A stretch of DNA of 22,986 bases, taken from the NCBI GenBank assembly GCA_944329505.1, contig CALVIJ010000002.1, forward strand, positions 1 through 22,986. The letters run 5' to 3'. Shown piece by piece: positions 13,240-21,200 of the stretch. Under the pieces are notes generated by a model. The model had not been told where the DNA came from, made no database searches, and saw nothing but the letters and a program-made list of their open reading frames with translations. A program made the translations under genes and the position numbers. Position 1 is the first letter of the stretch. Every line of letters begins with the position of its first letter. Source of the stretch: an uncultured Bacilli bacterium (GTDB lineage Bacteria; Bacillota_I; Bacilli_A; RF39; UBA660).

Positions 13240-13698
13240 ATGAAACTATCAAAAATTTCAAAAGAAGAATTAGAACTTTACTCATACACAGATTTAGCTG
13301 CTATGATTTTAAAAGAAGAAAAGAAAAGTTTGACAACCCCTGAAATTTTCAAAAAAATTTGTAAATTACTAGACTTATCAGAAGAAGAATATGCTAGTAA
13401 AATAGGTGATTTTTATACTACTTTAACAACTGACAAAACATTTATTTTATTAGATGACGCCACATGGGATTTAAGAGATCGTCACTCAGTTAAAGTAACT
13501 TTGAATGAAGAAGATACTGAAGATGAAGAAGATTTAACTGAAACAGAAGAAGAATTAGATGATGAACTAGATGATATGGCACCAGATGATATCCATGACA
13601 TGGATGATGATTCAGAAATAGATGATCCAGATTTAGATGATGTTGATGACGCCGATGATGACGATCTAACCATTATAGATGAAGATGAACTTGACTAA
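13240..13698 (+). CDS. rpoE: DNA-directed RNA polymerase delta subunit
   Basis: Delta is a Bacilli-specific RNA polymerase subunit that lowers non-specific nucleic acid binding and speeds polymerase recycling and response to initiating NTP levels. The 152-residue protein has the folded N-terminal HARE-HTH-like domain (about 1-85, with YSYTDLAAMILKEEKKSLTTPEIFKKI and FYTTLTTDKTFILLDDATWDLR) and a disordered, almost purely acidic tail (about 90-152). Bacillus subtilis delta has a lysine tract between these parts; here the junction (DRHSVKVTLNEEDTEDEE) has only one lysine. The ribosome site AGGAGG is strong. It has its own promoter and a terminator overlapping its stop, so it is made independently of the DUF1934 gene. 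Confidence 0.93.
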   Translation: MKLSKISKEELELYSYTDLAAMILKEEKKSLTTPEIFKKICKLLDLSEEEYASKIGDFYTTLTTDKTFILLDDATWDLRDRHSVKVTLNEEDTEDEEDLTETEEELDDELDDMAPDDIHDMDDDSEIDDPDLDDVDDADDDDLTIIDEDELD

Positions 13699-13794
13699 GT
13701 TCATTTTTTTGATAACAATTACCATAGTGGTAAGTAGGAATAAAATGATAGTAATGTACTGAAAAATTTTGATAATAAAAATTCTTTTTGTCAT
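13666..13794 (-). CDS. Possible 42-residue membrane peptide antisense to the rpoE end
   Basis: On the minus strand an ATG at 13794 opens a 42-codon frame ending in TAG (13668-13666). The peptide is MTKRIFIIKIFQYITIIL then FLLTTMVIVIKKMNLVKFIFIYNG: a basic N-terminus, a hydrophobic stretch of about 17 residues and a KK end to the helix, like small type I toxin or membrane peptides. An SD-like AAAGGCGG (13812-13805) lies 10 bases upstream and can be masked by a hairpin (13808-13826). The frame runs antisense over the last 33 bases of rpoE and its terminator. AT-rich DNA readily yields such frames by chance, and I see no strong promoter, so this is speculative. Confidence 0.22.
   Translation of the reverse strand: MTKRIFIIKIFQYITIILFLLTTMVIVIKKMNLVKFIFIYNG
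13685..13710 (+). terminator. Intrinsic terminator of rpoE
   Basis: ATGAACTT (13685-13692) pairs perfectly with AAGTTCAT (13697-13704) around GACT, followed by T to 13710. The stop codon TAA (13696-13698) spans the loop and the 3' arm. Confidence 0.88.
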
Positions 13795-13945
13795 TACTGT
13801 CAAACCGCCTTTCTTTCAAAAGAAGGTAGACACTCGACTATTGAACATTCCTTATACGCAAACATAACAAACAGCTATATCTTGTACAATGAATTTTATT
13901 GCATTTTATTAAAAAAATTTTAAAATAAAATAGAGCTATACACAT
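13711..13945. other. Intergenic stretch between rpoE and prfA
   Basis: With the flanking terminator and prfA promoter this makes about 300 bases without a confident gene. It contains a perfect inverted repeat TTACCA-TAG-TGGTAA (13719-13733), a second hairpin (13808-13826) that would mask the SD of the possible minus-strand peptide, and otherwise AT-rich sequence. I recognise no tRNA or known riboswitch. No forward frame of note is present. Confidence 0.5.
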
Positions 13946-13974
13946 TTGCTTAATACTATAAAATATAGTATAAT
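13946..13974 (+). promoter_or_regulatory. Promoter of prfA-prmC with overlapping inverted repeat
   Basis: TTGCTT (13946-13951), a 17-base spacer and TATAAT (13969-13974) form the promoter. A perfect inverted repeat ATACTATA-AAA-TATAGTAT (13953-13971) fills the spacer and enters the -10, the position of a typical operator. Confidence 0.7.
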
Positions 13975-13998
13975 CTTATTGCGAAAAAGGTGATGAAA

Positions 13999-15054
13999 AT
14001 GTTAGAAAGATTAATCGCAATTGAAGAAAAATATAATGAGTTATCAGAACAATTAAGTAAACCAGAAATTCTAAGTGATATCAAAAAAACACTAGAATTA
14101 TCTAAAGAACAAGCTGCTCTAAAAAACGCTTACGATGCATATCAAAAATATAAAAAAATAGAATCAGATTTAGAAGAAGCTAAAGAGATGACCAAAGATT
14201 CAGAATTAGGAGAATTTGCCAAAGAAGAAATAAGCCGATTAAATAAGGAAAAAGAAACATTAGAAAGTGAGATTGAAGTTCTTTTACTTCCTCAAGATCC
14301 AAATGATGGTAAAAACGTTATCGTTGAAATTAGAGGAGCTGCTGGTGGCGATGAAGCTAATATCTTTGCTGGAGACTTATATAGAATGTATACTAAATAT
14401 GCCGAAAAACAAGGATGGAAAATCGAAGTATTATCCGAAGAACATTCTGATGCTGGCGGATATCCATTAGTTGAATTCATGGTAAAAGGTGATAGTGTAT
14501 ATTCAAAATTAAAGTATGAATCTGGTGCTCATAGAGTTCAAAGAGTTCCGGTAACTGAAACCCAAGGTAGAGTCCATACTTCTACTGCAACCGTACTAGT
14601 TATGCCAGAAGCTGAAGAAGTCGATGTTGAAATCAATCCTGGTGATTTAAGAATTGATGTATATCGAAGTACTGGAGCTGGTGGACAATGCGTCAACACC
14701 ACTGATAGTGCTGTTAGAATAACTCACTTACCAACTAATACTGTTGTCACTTGTCAAAATGAAAGAAGCCAAATTCAAAACAAAGAAAAAGCAATGCAGA
14801 TGCTTAGAACTCGTCTTTACGAAGCTAAACTAAGAGAACAAGAAGAAAAACTAGGAAGTGAAAGAAGAAGTAAAATCGGAACCGGTGATAGATCAGAAAA
14901 AATAAGAACCTATAACTATCCACAAAATAGAGTTACTGATCACCGTATTGGCTACACCACTAAGAATTTAGATAGAGTCATGGAAGGTAACTTGGATGAT
15001 ATTATTGAAGCTCTAATTACCGAAGACCAAAATAGAAAATTAAAAGAAGCTTAA
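13999..15054 (+). CDS. prfA: Peptide chain release factor 1 (RF1)
   Basis: RF1 recognises UAG and UAA. The 351-residue protein has the standard layout: N-terminal coiled-coil domain 1 (about 1-95), the PCRF region from IRGAAGGDEANIFAGDLYRMY (about 108-128), the RF1 recognition tripeptide PVT (184-186; PxT distinguishes RF1 from the SPF of RF2) and the catalytic GGQ ending at Gln230, followed by CVNTTDSAVRITHLPT. The frame is open from a GTG at 13990, but AAAGGTGAT (13986-13994) is the ribosome site for ATG 13999, and MLERLIAIEEKY matches the family start. The stop TAA shares a base with the ATG of prmC, which encodes the enzyme that methylates the GGQ glutamine. Confidence 0.97.
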   Translation: MLERLIAIEEKYNELSEQLSKPEILSDIKKTLELSKEQAALKNAYDAYQKYKKIESDLEEAKEMTKDSELGEFAKEEISRLNKEKETLESEIEVLLLPQDPNDGKNVIVEIRGAAGGDEANIFAGDLYRMYTKYAEKQGWKIEVLSEEHSDAGGYPLVEFMVKGDSVYSKLKYESGAHRVQRVPVTETQGRVHTSTATVLVMPEAEEVDVEINPGDLRIDVYRSTGAGGQCVNTTDSAVRITHLPTNTVVTCQNERSQIQNKEKAMQMLRTRLYEAKLREQEEKLGSERRSKIGTGDRSEKIRTYNYPQNRVTDHRIGYTTKNLDRVMEGNLDDIIEALITEDQNRKLKEA

Positions 15055-15767
15055 TGACCGATATAGAATACTTAAAGAAATATCTTCCTAAAGATAAATT
15101 AGAAGAGGGATTAAACAAACTAAAACAAGGATTTCCCGTTCAATATATCGTTGGTAATGTCGATTTCTATGATATAAATCTTTTAGTAAATCCTAATGTC
15201 TTAATTCCAAGGTTTGAAACAGAATTGTTAGTAGAAAAAACAATTAATTATGCGAAAGACTTAAAAGAACCATTAGATATACTAGATATAGGTACAGGTA
15301 GTGGAGCTATTGCCATTACTTTAGCCAAACGCTTAAATAGTCATGTTTTAGCCACCGACATATCCAAAGAAGCTTTAGAACTAGCTAAAGAAAATGCTGA
15401 AAGAAATAACACAAATATAGAATTTAAACAAAGTGATATATTAAAAAATATAAGTGGAAAATTTGACATAATTATTAGTAATCCACCATATATTTCTAAA
15501 GAAGAAGACATTGATCCATTAGTAAAAAATAACGAGCCTCATTTAGCTTTATATGCCGAAGATAACGGATTATATTTTTATAAAAACATTTTAGAAAACA
15601 TTAAACCATTTTTAAAAGAAAAATCCCTTATAGCCTTTGAAATAGGTATGACTCAAAGCAAAGATATAACTGAAATAGCCTACACCTATTTACCGAATTC
15701 TATAGTCAAAACCGAAAAAGACTTAACTGGTAGAGATAGATATATTTTCATTTTTAACAAATTTTAG
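15054..15767 (+). CDS. prmC: Release factor glutamine N5-methyltransferase PrmC (short N-terminus)
   Basis: PrmC methylates the glutamine of the GGQ motif in RF1 and RF2 with S-adenosylmethionine, increasing termination efficiency. The 237-residue protein has the VQYIVG...F segment (29-38), NPNVLIPRFETELLVE (46-61), the SAM-binding DIGTGSGAIAI (78-88), TDIS (101-104) and the substrate-gripping NPPY (143-146). All catalytic motifs are present. E. coli PrmC has about 277 residues with NPPY near 183, so roughly 40 residues of the N-terminal helical, factor-binding domain are missing. It is coupled to prfA by TAATG overlap and the frame does not extend in a better way upstream, so the short form seems genuine. 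Stop is TAG; no terminator follows. Confidence 0.95.
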   Translation: MTDIEYLKKYLPKDKLEEGLNKLKQGFPVQYIVGNVDFYDINLLVNPNVLIPRFETELLVEKTINYAKDLKEPLDILDIGTGSGAIAITLAKRLNSHVLATDISKEALELAKENAERNNTNIEFKQSDILKNISGKFDIIISNPPYISKEEDIDPLVKNNEPHLALYAEDNGLYFYKNILENIKPFLKEKSLIAFEIGMTQSKDITEIAYTYLPNSIVKTEKDLTGRDRYIFIFNKF

Positions 15768-15784
15768 AAAATGCATACAAACTA

Positions 15785-15813
15785 TTGTTAAATGTTTAAA
15801 AACTCGTTATAAT
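15785..15813 (+). promoter_or_regulatory. Promoter of rnr
   Basis: TTGTTA (15785-15790), a 17-base spacer and a perfect TATAAT (15808-15813). The ribosome site GGGTGGGA follows before ATG 15836. Confidence 0.78.
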
Positions 15814-15835
15814 GAGGTTGTAGGGTGGGAATATC

Positions 15836-18010
15836 ATGACAAAAGAAATACAAAACATTGAAGAAATTAAAACAGAAATTATGAAAAATATAGAATTAAA
15901 GAAGCTTACATTAGATGAACTCCGCAAAAATTTGCACATCAAAGGAGAAACTATGCAAGCTTCTTTTATTAATGCTCTAAATGAACTAGAAGAAAAAGGC
16001 GACATTTATTTAGGTGATGATGGATATTATAAAAAATTTGATAGTAAACAACTTGGTAAAGTTCAAGGTGAAATCCACATAAATCAAATGGGACAAGGCT
16101 TTGTCTTTGTCGAGCATATTGGTCATAAAGTAAAATATTTAATCAAAGAAGAACATTTAAATGGAGCTTTAGATGGCGATATAGTCGTTTTAAAAGATAT
16201 TCATCATGGAAAAACCAATTATGCCGATGCTAAAGTAGAAAAAATAATCAAAAGAGCTAAAGGAAAAACCGTTTTTGAATATATAGGTGATGGCGAATTT
16301 GTACCATACACAATACATGGAAATGTAACCATTATATGTCCAAAAGAAGAATTAAGACAGTTAGTTACTGGAAATAGAGTCCTAGTAGATATCGATAGAG
16401 AAAGAATTGCTATTATTGAAAATAAAGCAGTTTTTGAGGGACATATTAACCAAATCGTTGGTCATAAAGACGACCCAGATATTGAAATAGTCACAATTGC
16501 CGCCGAGCACGGTTTCTTTAAAGATTTTCCAGACGATGTTATCGAACAATTAAAAACTATACCTGATAGAGTCTTACCAGAAGATTTAATTGGAAGAAAA
16601 GACTTAAGAGGACGTGAAACTTTCACAATTGATGGCCAAGATACTAAAGACATGGATGACGCTATTAGTATTATAAAAACAGTAGATGGTTATTATATCT
16701 TAAGTGTCCACATTGCCGATGTTAGTCATTACATCGAGGAGGGGAGTCCGCTAGATATAGAGGCTCAAAAAAGAGGAACTTCCGCATATTTAGCCGATTC
16801 AGTAATCCCTATGTTTCCACATCAAATATCAAATGGCATTTGCTCACTTAATGAAGGTGTAGACCGTCTAACTAAAACTGTCGATATATTCATATCTCCA
16901 CAAGGAGAAATATTAGATTATAATCTTTATGATAGTGTGATTAATTCTAAAAAGAAAATGAACTATGATGACGTTAATAGAATATTAGAAGAAAACGTTG
17001 TTCCAGCAGGCTATGAACCATTTGTAGAAGATTTACAAATAATGAAAGAATTATCAGAAATATTAAATAAAGTTCATAGAAATGATGGAAAATTAGATTT
17101 TGCTTCAGACGAAATAAAAATAGTTACTTCACCAACTGGAGAACCATTAGAGTTCGAATCTCGTCATCAAAAAACAGCAGAAAAACTTATCGAAAACTTT
17201 ATGGTAGCCGCTAATAGTTGTGTAGCCGAATATCATAAATGGTTAGAAACCCCACAAGTATATAGAGTTCATGGAAATCCTAATGACGACCATCTAATAG
17301 AAGCTTTAAGAATCTTAAAACAAGAAAAACTATGCACCAAAGAAGAAATCGATAGCTTAATCAATAAAATAAAAAATGGTCATTATAATTCTACAGATTT
17401 AAGCATTTTCTTAGAACGTTTTAAAAATAATGAAAATTATCCAATTATTTCTAGCTTAATTTTAAAAAGTATGAGTAAAGCTAAATACTCACCAACTTGC
17501 GATGGACATTACGGTTTGGGATTAACCTATTATACTCATTTTACTTCACCGATTAGAAGACATCCTGATTTAATGGTTCATCGTCTTACTAATCCATATG
17601 AAAAATATGACGTTCCGCATATTATCACATATTATAATACCCTCCCAGAAATTTGCGAGCATGATTCATTCATGGAAAGAGAAGCCGATAAAGCTGAAGA
17701 AGAAACTTTAGACTTAAAAATGGCCGAATATATGCAAAGAGAATATGAAGAAGATAGTGGAAAAATATATTCGGGAAAAATTATTTCAATGACACCATAT
17801 GATATGAAAATAAGACTAGATAATAATGTAATAGGGCACGTTACACCAACCGATTTAATACATGCTAAAGCGGTTGGCCATAACACCAAATTCTCCTTAG
17901 GCGAAAGAGTACACGTTTTAATCAAAGAAGTATCAATTGCTCACCGCATAATTTATTTCAATTTAAATTATAAAGAACTATCAAAACCTAGACAAAAGGT
18001 TAAAAAATAG
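15836..18010 (+). CDS. rnr: Ribonuclease R
   Basis: RNase R is a processive 3'-5' exoribonuclease that degrades structured RNA and takes part in rRNA and tmRNA-linked quality control. The 724-residue protein has an N-terminal winged-helix-like domain (about 15-65), cold-shock domains (about 68-225), the RNB catalytic domain with the four metal-binding aspartates D266, D272, D274 and D275 in IDGQDTKDMDDAI, the late motif YTHFTSPIRRHPDLMVHR (about 563-580) and a C-terminal S1 domain (about 640-715). The basic tail is short. In Bacillus rnr lies with secG, smpB and ssrA; none of these is adjacent here. The gene is alone, with its own promoter and a terminator formed in part by its last codons. 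Confidence 0.96.
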   Translation: MTKEIQNIEEIKTEIMKNIELKKLTLDELRKNLHIKGETMQASFINALNELEEKGDIYLGDDGYYKKFDSKQLGKVQGEIHINQMGQGFVFVEHIGHKVKYLIKEEHLNGALDGDIVVLKDIHHGKTNYADAKVEKIIKRAKGKTVFEYIGDGEFVPYTIHGNVTIICPKEELRQLVTGNRVLVDIDRERIAIIENKAVFEGHINQIVGHKDDPDIEIVTIAAEHGFFKDFPDDVIEQLKTIPDRVLPEDLIGRKDLRGRETFTIDGQDTKDMDDAISIIKTVDGYYILSVHIADVSHYIEEGSPLDIEAQKRGTSAYLADSVIPMFPHQISNGICSLNEGVDRLTKTVDIFISPQGEILDYNLYDSVINSKKKMNYDDVNRILEENVVPAGYEPFVEDLQIMKELSEILNKVHRNDGKLDFASDEIKIVTSPTGEPLEFESRHQKTAEKLIENFMVAANSCVAEYHKWLETPQVYRVHGNPNDDHLIEALRILKQEKLCTKEEIDSLINKIKNGHYNSTDLSIFLERFKNNENYPIISSLILKSMSKAKYSPTCDGHYGLGLTYYTHFTSPIRRHPDLMVHRLTNPYEKYDVPHIITYYNTLPEICEHDSFMEREADKAEEETLDLKMAEYMQREYEEDSGKIYSGKIISMTPYDMKIRLDNNVIGHVTPTDLIHAKAVGHNTKFSLGERVHVLIKEVSIAHRIIYFNLNYKELSKPRQKVKK

Positions 18011-18018
18011 TTCTTTTT
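17972..18018 (+). terminator. Intrinsic terminator of rnr, formed inside the coding end
   Basis: AAAGAACTAT (17972-17981) pairs perfectly with ATAGTTCTTT (18007-18016); an inner hairpin AACCT/AGGTT lies in the loop and T continues to 18018. The 5' arm encodes residues near the C-terminus and the stop TAG (18008-18010) is in the 3' arm. Confidence 0.72.
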
Positions 18019-18145
18019 CTTTACTTTTCATTTACACATCTAAAAAAATAAACCAAAATTATCTCTCATATTCATTACCACATCTTTCAAAAATATTACC
18101 TAATGACTTTTAAAATAAACAACTAATAAACGTAAAAACAACACT

Positions 18146-18200
18146 TAAAGCAAATGTAAAGCAAACTTTTATACGTGTTTAATGATAAAAATGTAAAGCA
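18146..18200 (+). repeat. TAAAGCA repeats upstream of polC
   Basis: TAAAGCAAA occurs at 18146-18154 and 18157-18165, 11 bases apart, and TAAAGCA recurs at 18194-18200; the longer unit AATGTAAAGCA is shared by 18153-18163 and 18190-18200. The repeats lie just upstream of the polC -10 in a 219-base gap that holds no gene I can support. Confidence 0.5.
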
Positions 18201-18203
18201 GTG

Positions 18204-18212
18204 TGATATAAT
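18204..18212 (+). promoter_or_regulatory. Extended -10 promoter of polC
   Basis: TGATATAAT (18204-18212) is identical to the prfB extended -10; the -35 region is weak. AAAGGTGAT follows before ATG 18230. Confidence 0.65.
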
Positions 18213-18229
18213 AAAAAAGGTGATTAAAA

Positions 18230-21200
18230 ATGGATGATAAATTACAATTATTACTAACGCAAATTAAGGTATATGATGAAGAAAAAAAATATTTTGATGG
18301 TGGTAAATTAGAAAAAATTATTTGTAATAAAGCTAAAGACAAATATATTTTTTGTCTGTCTTTAAATAATCCACTACCACTTCAAACTTATCTAAATTTT
18401 TCTCAAAAACTAAAACAAAGATTTTCATCCGCCAAATCCATTAAATCAAAAATAACTACTAATCACTTTAATATAGAAACGTTAACTGAATATTATATCC
18501 ATTTTTTAGAAAACTATAGTAAAGAAGCTCCGCTTTTAAAAATGTTTGTTGATATTCCTTTAAAACTAGATGAAGATAATTTACTTATCGACTTAAGTAA
18601 TAAAGCCGAAGAGATGAAATTTAATAGTATAAAAGAAACCTTAACCCAAAATTTAAATAACACAGGATTTAATGTCAAAGTAATTACGAGAATCGACGAA
18701 ACTAAAGCACAAGAATTAAGAGAAGAAATTGAAAAAGAAAAAACAAAAGTAATTCCCAAAATAACCGAAAAGAAAGAAAGCCCTTTCATTATGGGTAGGG
18801 AAATTACTGATGAACCAACCCCAATCAACCTAGTTACCTTTGAAATGGATAATGTAACTGTCGATGCGAAAATATTCGGTATCGATATCTTTGAATCATC
18901 AAAAAGTAATTTCAAAATCATAACCCTCAAAATAACCGATGGTACCGATAGTATGTACTGTAAAATCTTCTGTAGAGAAGATGATGAATTTAATAAATAT
19001 AAAAAATCACTAAAAGAGGGAAAATATTACATCATCAGAGGTTATACCAAAAATGATAAATACTCAGGTGAAATAGTCTTAAATGCTAGAGATATAAATG
19101 TATCTATGAAAGAAGACGTCAAAAGAAAAGACGAAGCTGAAAGAAAAAGAGTAGAACTTCATGCCCACACTAAAATGAGTCAAATGGATGGTGTAGCTGA
19201 TGAAGTAAAATTAGTTCAGACGGCTATGAACTGGGGACATAAAGCTATAGCCATTACCGATCATAATGGCTGTCAAGCATTCCCACATGTCTTTAACTTA
19301 GTAACAAAATACAATAAAGGTAAAGAAGAAAAAGATAAATTCAAAGCTTTATATGGAACTGAACTAACCCTAATAGATGATAGTGTCAATATCGTTTTAA
19401 GACCATCAGATTTAAATTTATTAGAAACAACCTATGTTGTCTTCGACTTAGAAACAACCGGTTTTAATGCGGGTGGTGCCGATTCAATCATCGAAATAGG
19501 TGCCGTTAAAATAAATAATGGTGAAATAATTGATAGATTTGATGAATTAATTAACCCAGGTAGAAAATTACCAGCTAAAATAACCGAACTTACTAACATA
19601 ACAGATGATATGTTAAAAGATAAAGATAATGAAGAAAACACTGTCAAAAGATTTAAAGAGTGGGTTGGTGATTTACCAATGGTTGCCCACAATGCTAAAT
19701 TCGACGTTTCATTCATTGTCATGGCTCATATTAAATATAACTTAGGTGAATTTACTAATACGGTAATCGATACCCTAGAACTATCAAGAGCTTTAGATAC
19801 TGGATATGCTAGACATAGCTTATCTGCATTAGTAAAAAGATATGATGTACCGTGGGATGAATCTGCCCACCATAGAGGAGACTACGATGCCGAGGGAACC
19901 GCACTAGTCTTCCATAAAATGTTAAAAAAACTAGTATCAAGAAACTTTGAAACTATCAAAGACTTAGATAAACTAGTATCAAAAGATGAAATACATAAAT
20001 ATGGTAGTAGTTATCACGTCAACATATTAGCTAAAAACAAAACAGGTTTAAAAAACCTATTTAAAATCATATCTTTAGCCAATACAAAATACTTATATAA
20101 AACTCCGAGAATCTTAAGAAGTGAAATAGAAAAACATCGAGAAGGTTTACTAATCGGTAGTGGATGCTACGAAAGTGAAATATTTAGATTAGCTCGTAGT
20201 AAAAATGATGAAGAACTTGCTAACTTAATTAACTTCTATGATTATGTTGAAGTTCAGCCTCCAGCAGTCTACGACCACTTACTTCAAATGGGTGATTTTA
20301 CAAACAAAGCTGAACTACTTGAGCACATCAAAAAAATCATCAGAGTTACCAAAGAATCAGGTAAACTTATTGTCGCAACTGGAGACGTTCATCAAATAGA
20401 ACCAGAAGACAGAATATATAGAGAAATTATAGTCAATCAAAAAGTTCCAGGTGGTGGAAGACATCCACTAGCTAAAAGAGATATCAAACAAATACCATTA
20501 CAACACTTAAGAACAACCGAAGAAATGTTAGAAGACTTCTCATTCTTACCAAAAGAATTAGCCGAAGAAATAGTAATTGATAATCCAAACAAAATCGCTA
20601 ATATGATTGATATCATCGAAGTTATTATCGATACTGGTGGTATTCCATTCGCTCCAAAAATTCCAAACTGTACGGAAACAACGACAGATATGGTTTACGA
20701 TAAAGCCGAAAATATTTATGGAAAACCTCTGCCTTACAACATTGAAGAAAGACTTGCATCAGAATTATATGGTGATGAACCATTAAATACTATTAAAAGG
20801 TTAACCCCAAAAGATAATTTATCTGAAGAAGAATACCAAGAAAAAATTCATAAAAGATTAAATGAAGTTATGAGAAGTTATAAAGAGGGTGTAATTAACT
20901 TATTCAAAGAAGAAAACCCAAATCTAACAGACGATGAAATAAAAAATAAAATGACTGGTGTTATCGGAGCTAACTTCGATGTCATTTACTTAATCGCTCA
21001 AAAACTAGTTAAAAAATCAAATGATGATGGATATCTAGTAGGATCCCGTGGTTCAGTCGGTTCATCATTAGTCGCAACCATGATGGGAATAACCGAAGTT
21101 AATGCCTTACCACCTCACTATGTTTGTCCAAACTGTAAACATTCAATTTTTGAATTAGATGGCAAATCTTTAGGTGCTGATTATGGTAGTGGATATGATT

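Noticed and set aside
13482..13673. Minus-strand frame rich in Ser opposite the acidic tail of rpoE
   Set aside because: It is the reverse complement of GAT/GAA-rich codons, has no ribosome site and no recognisable protein features.
13800..13850. Sequence with GTAGACACTCGACTATTG, reminiscent of purine-riboswitch core strings
   Set aside because: The pairing required for the three-way junction is not present and the order of conserved elements does not fit.
18011..18229. Possible DnaA boxes or a small gene in the rnr-polC gap
   Set aside because: No TTATNCACA-like site is present, and the longest minus-strand frame with an ATG (about 11 codons) has no ribosome site. Only the TAAAGCA repeats and the promoter are supported.
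18514..18930. 138-codon minus-strand frame opposite polC
   Set aside because: It lies wholly within conserved polC coding sequence, with a composition expected from antisense of AT-rich lysine/glutamate codons.
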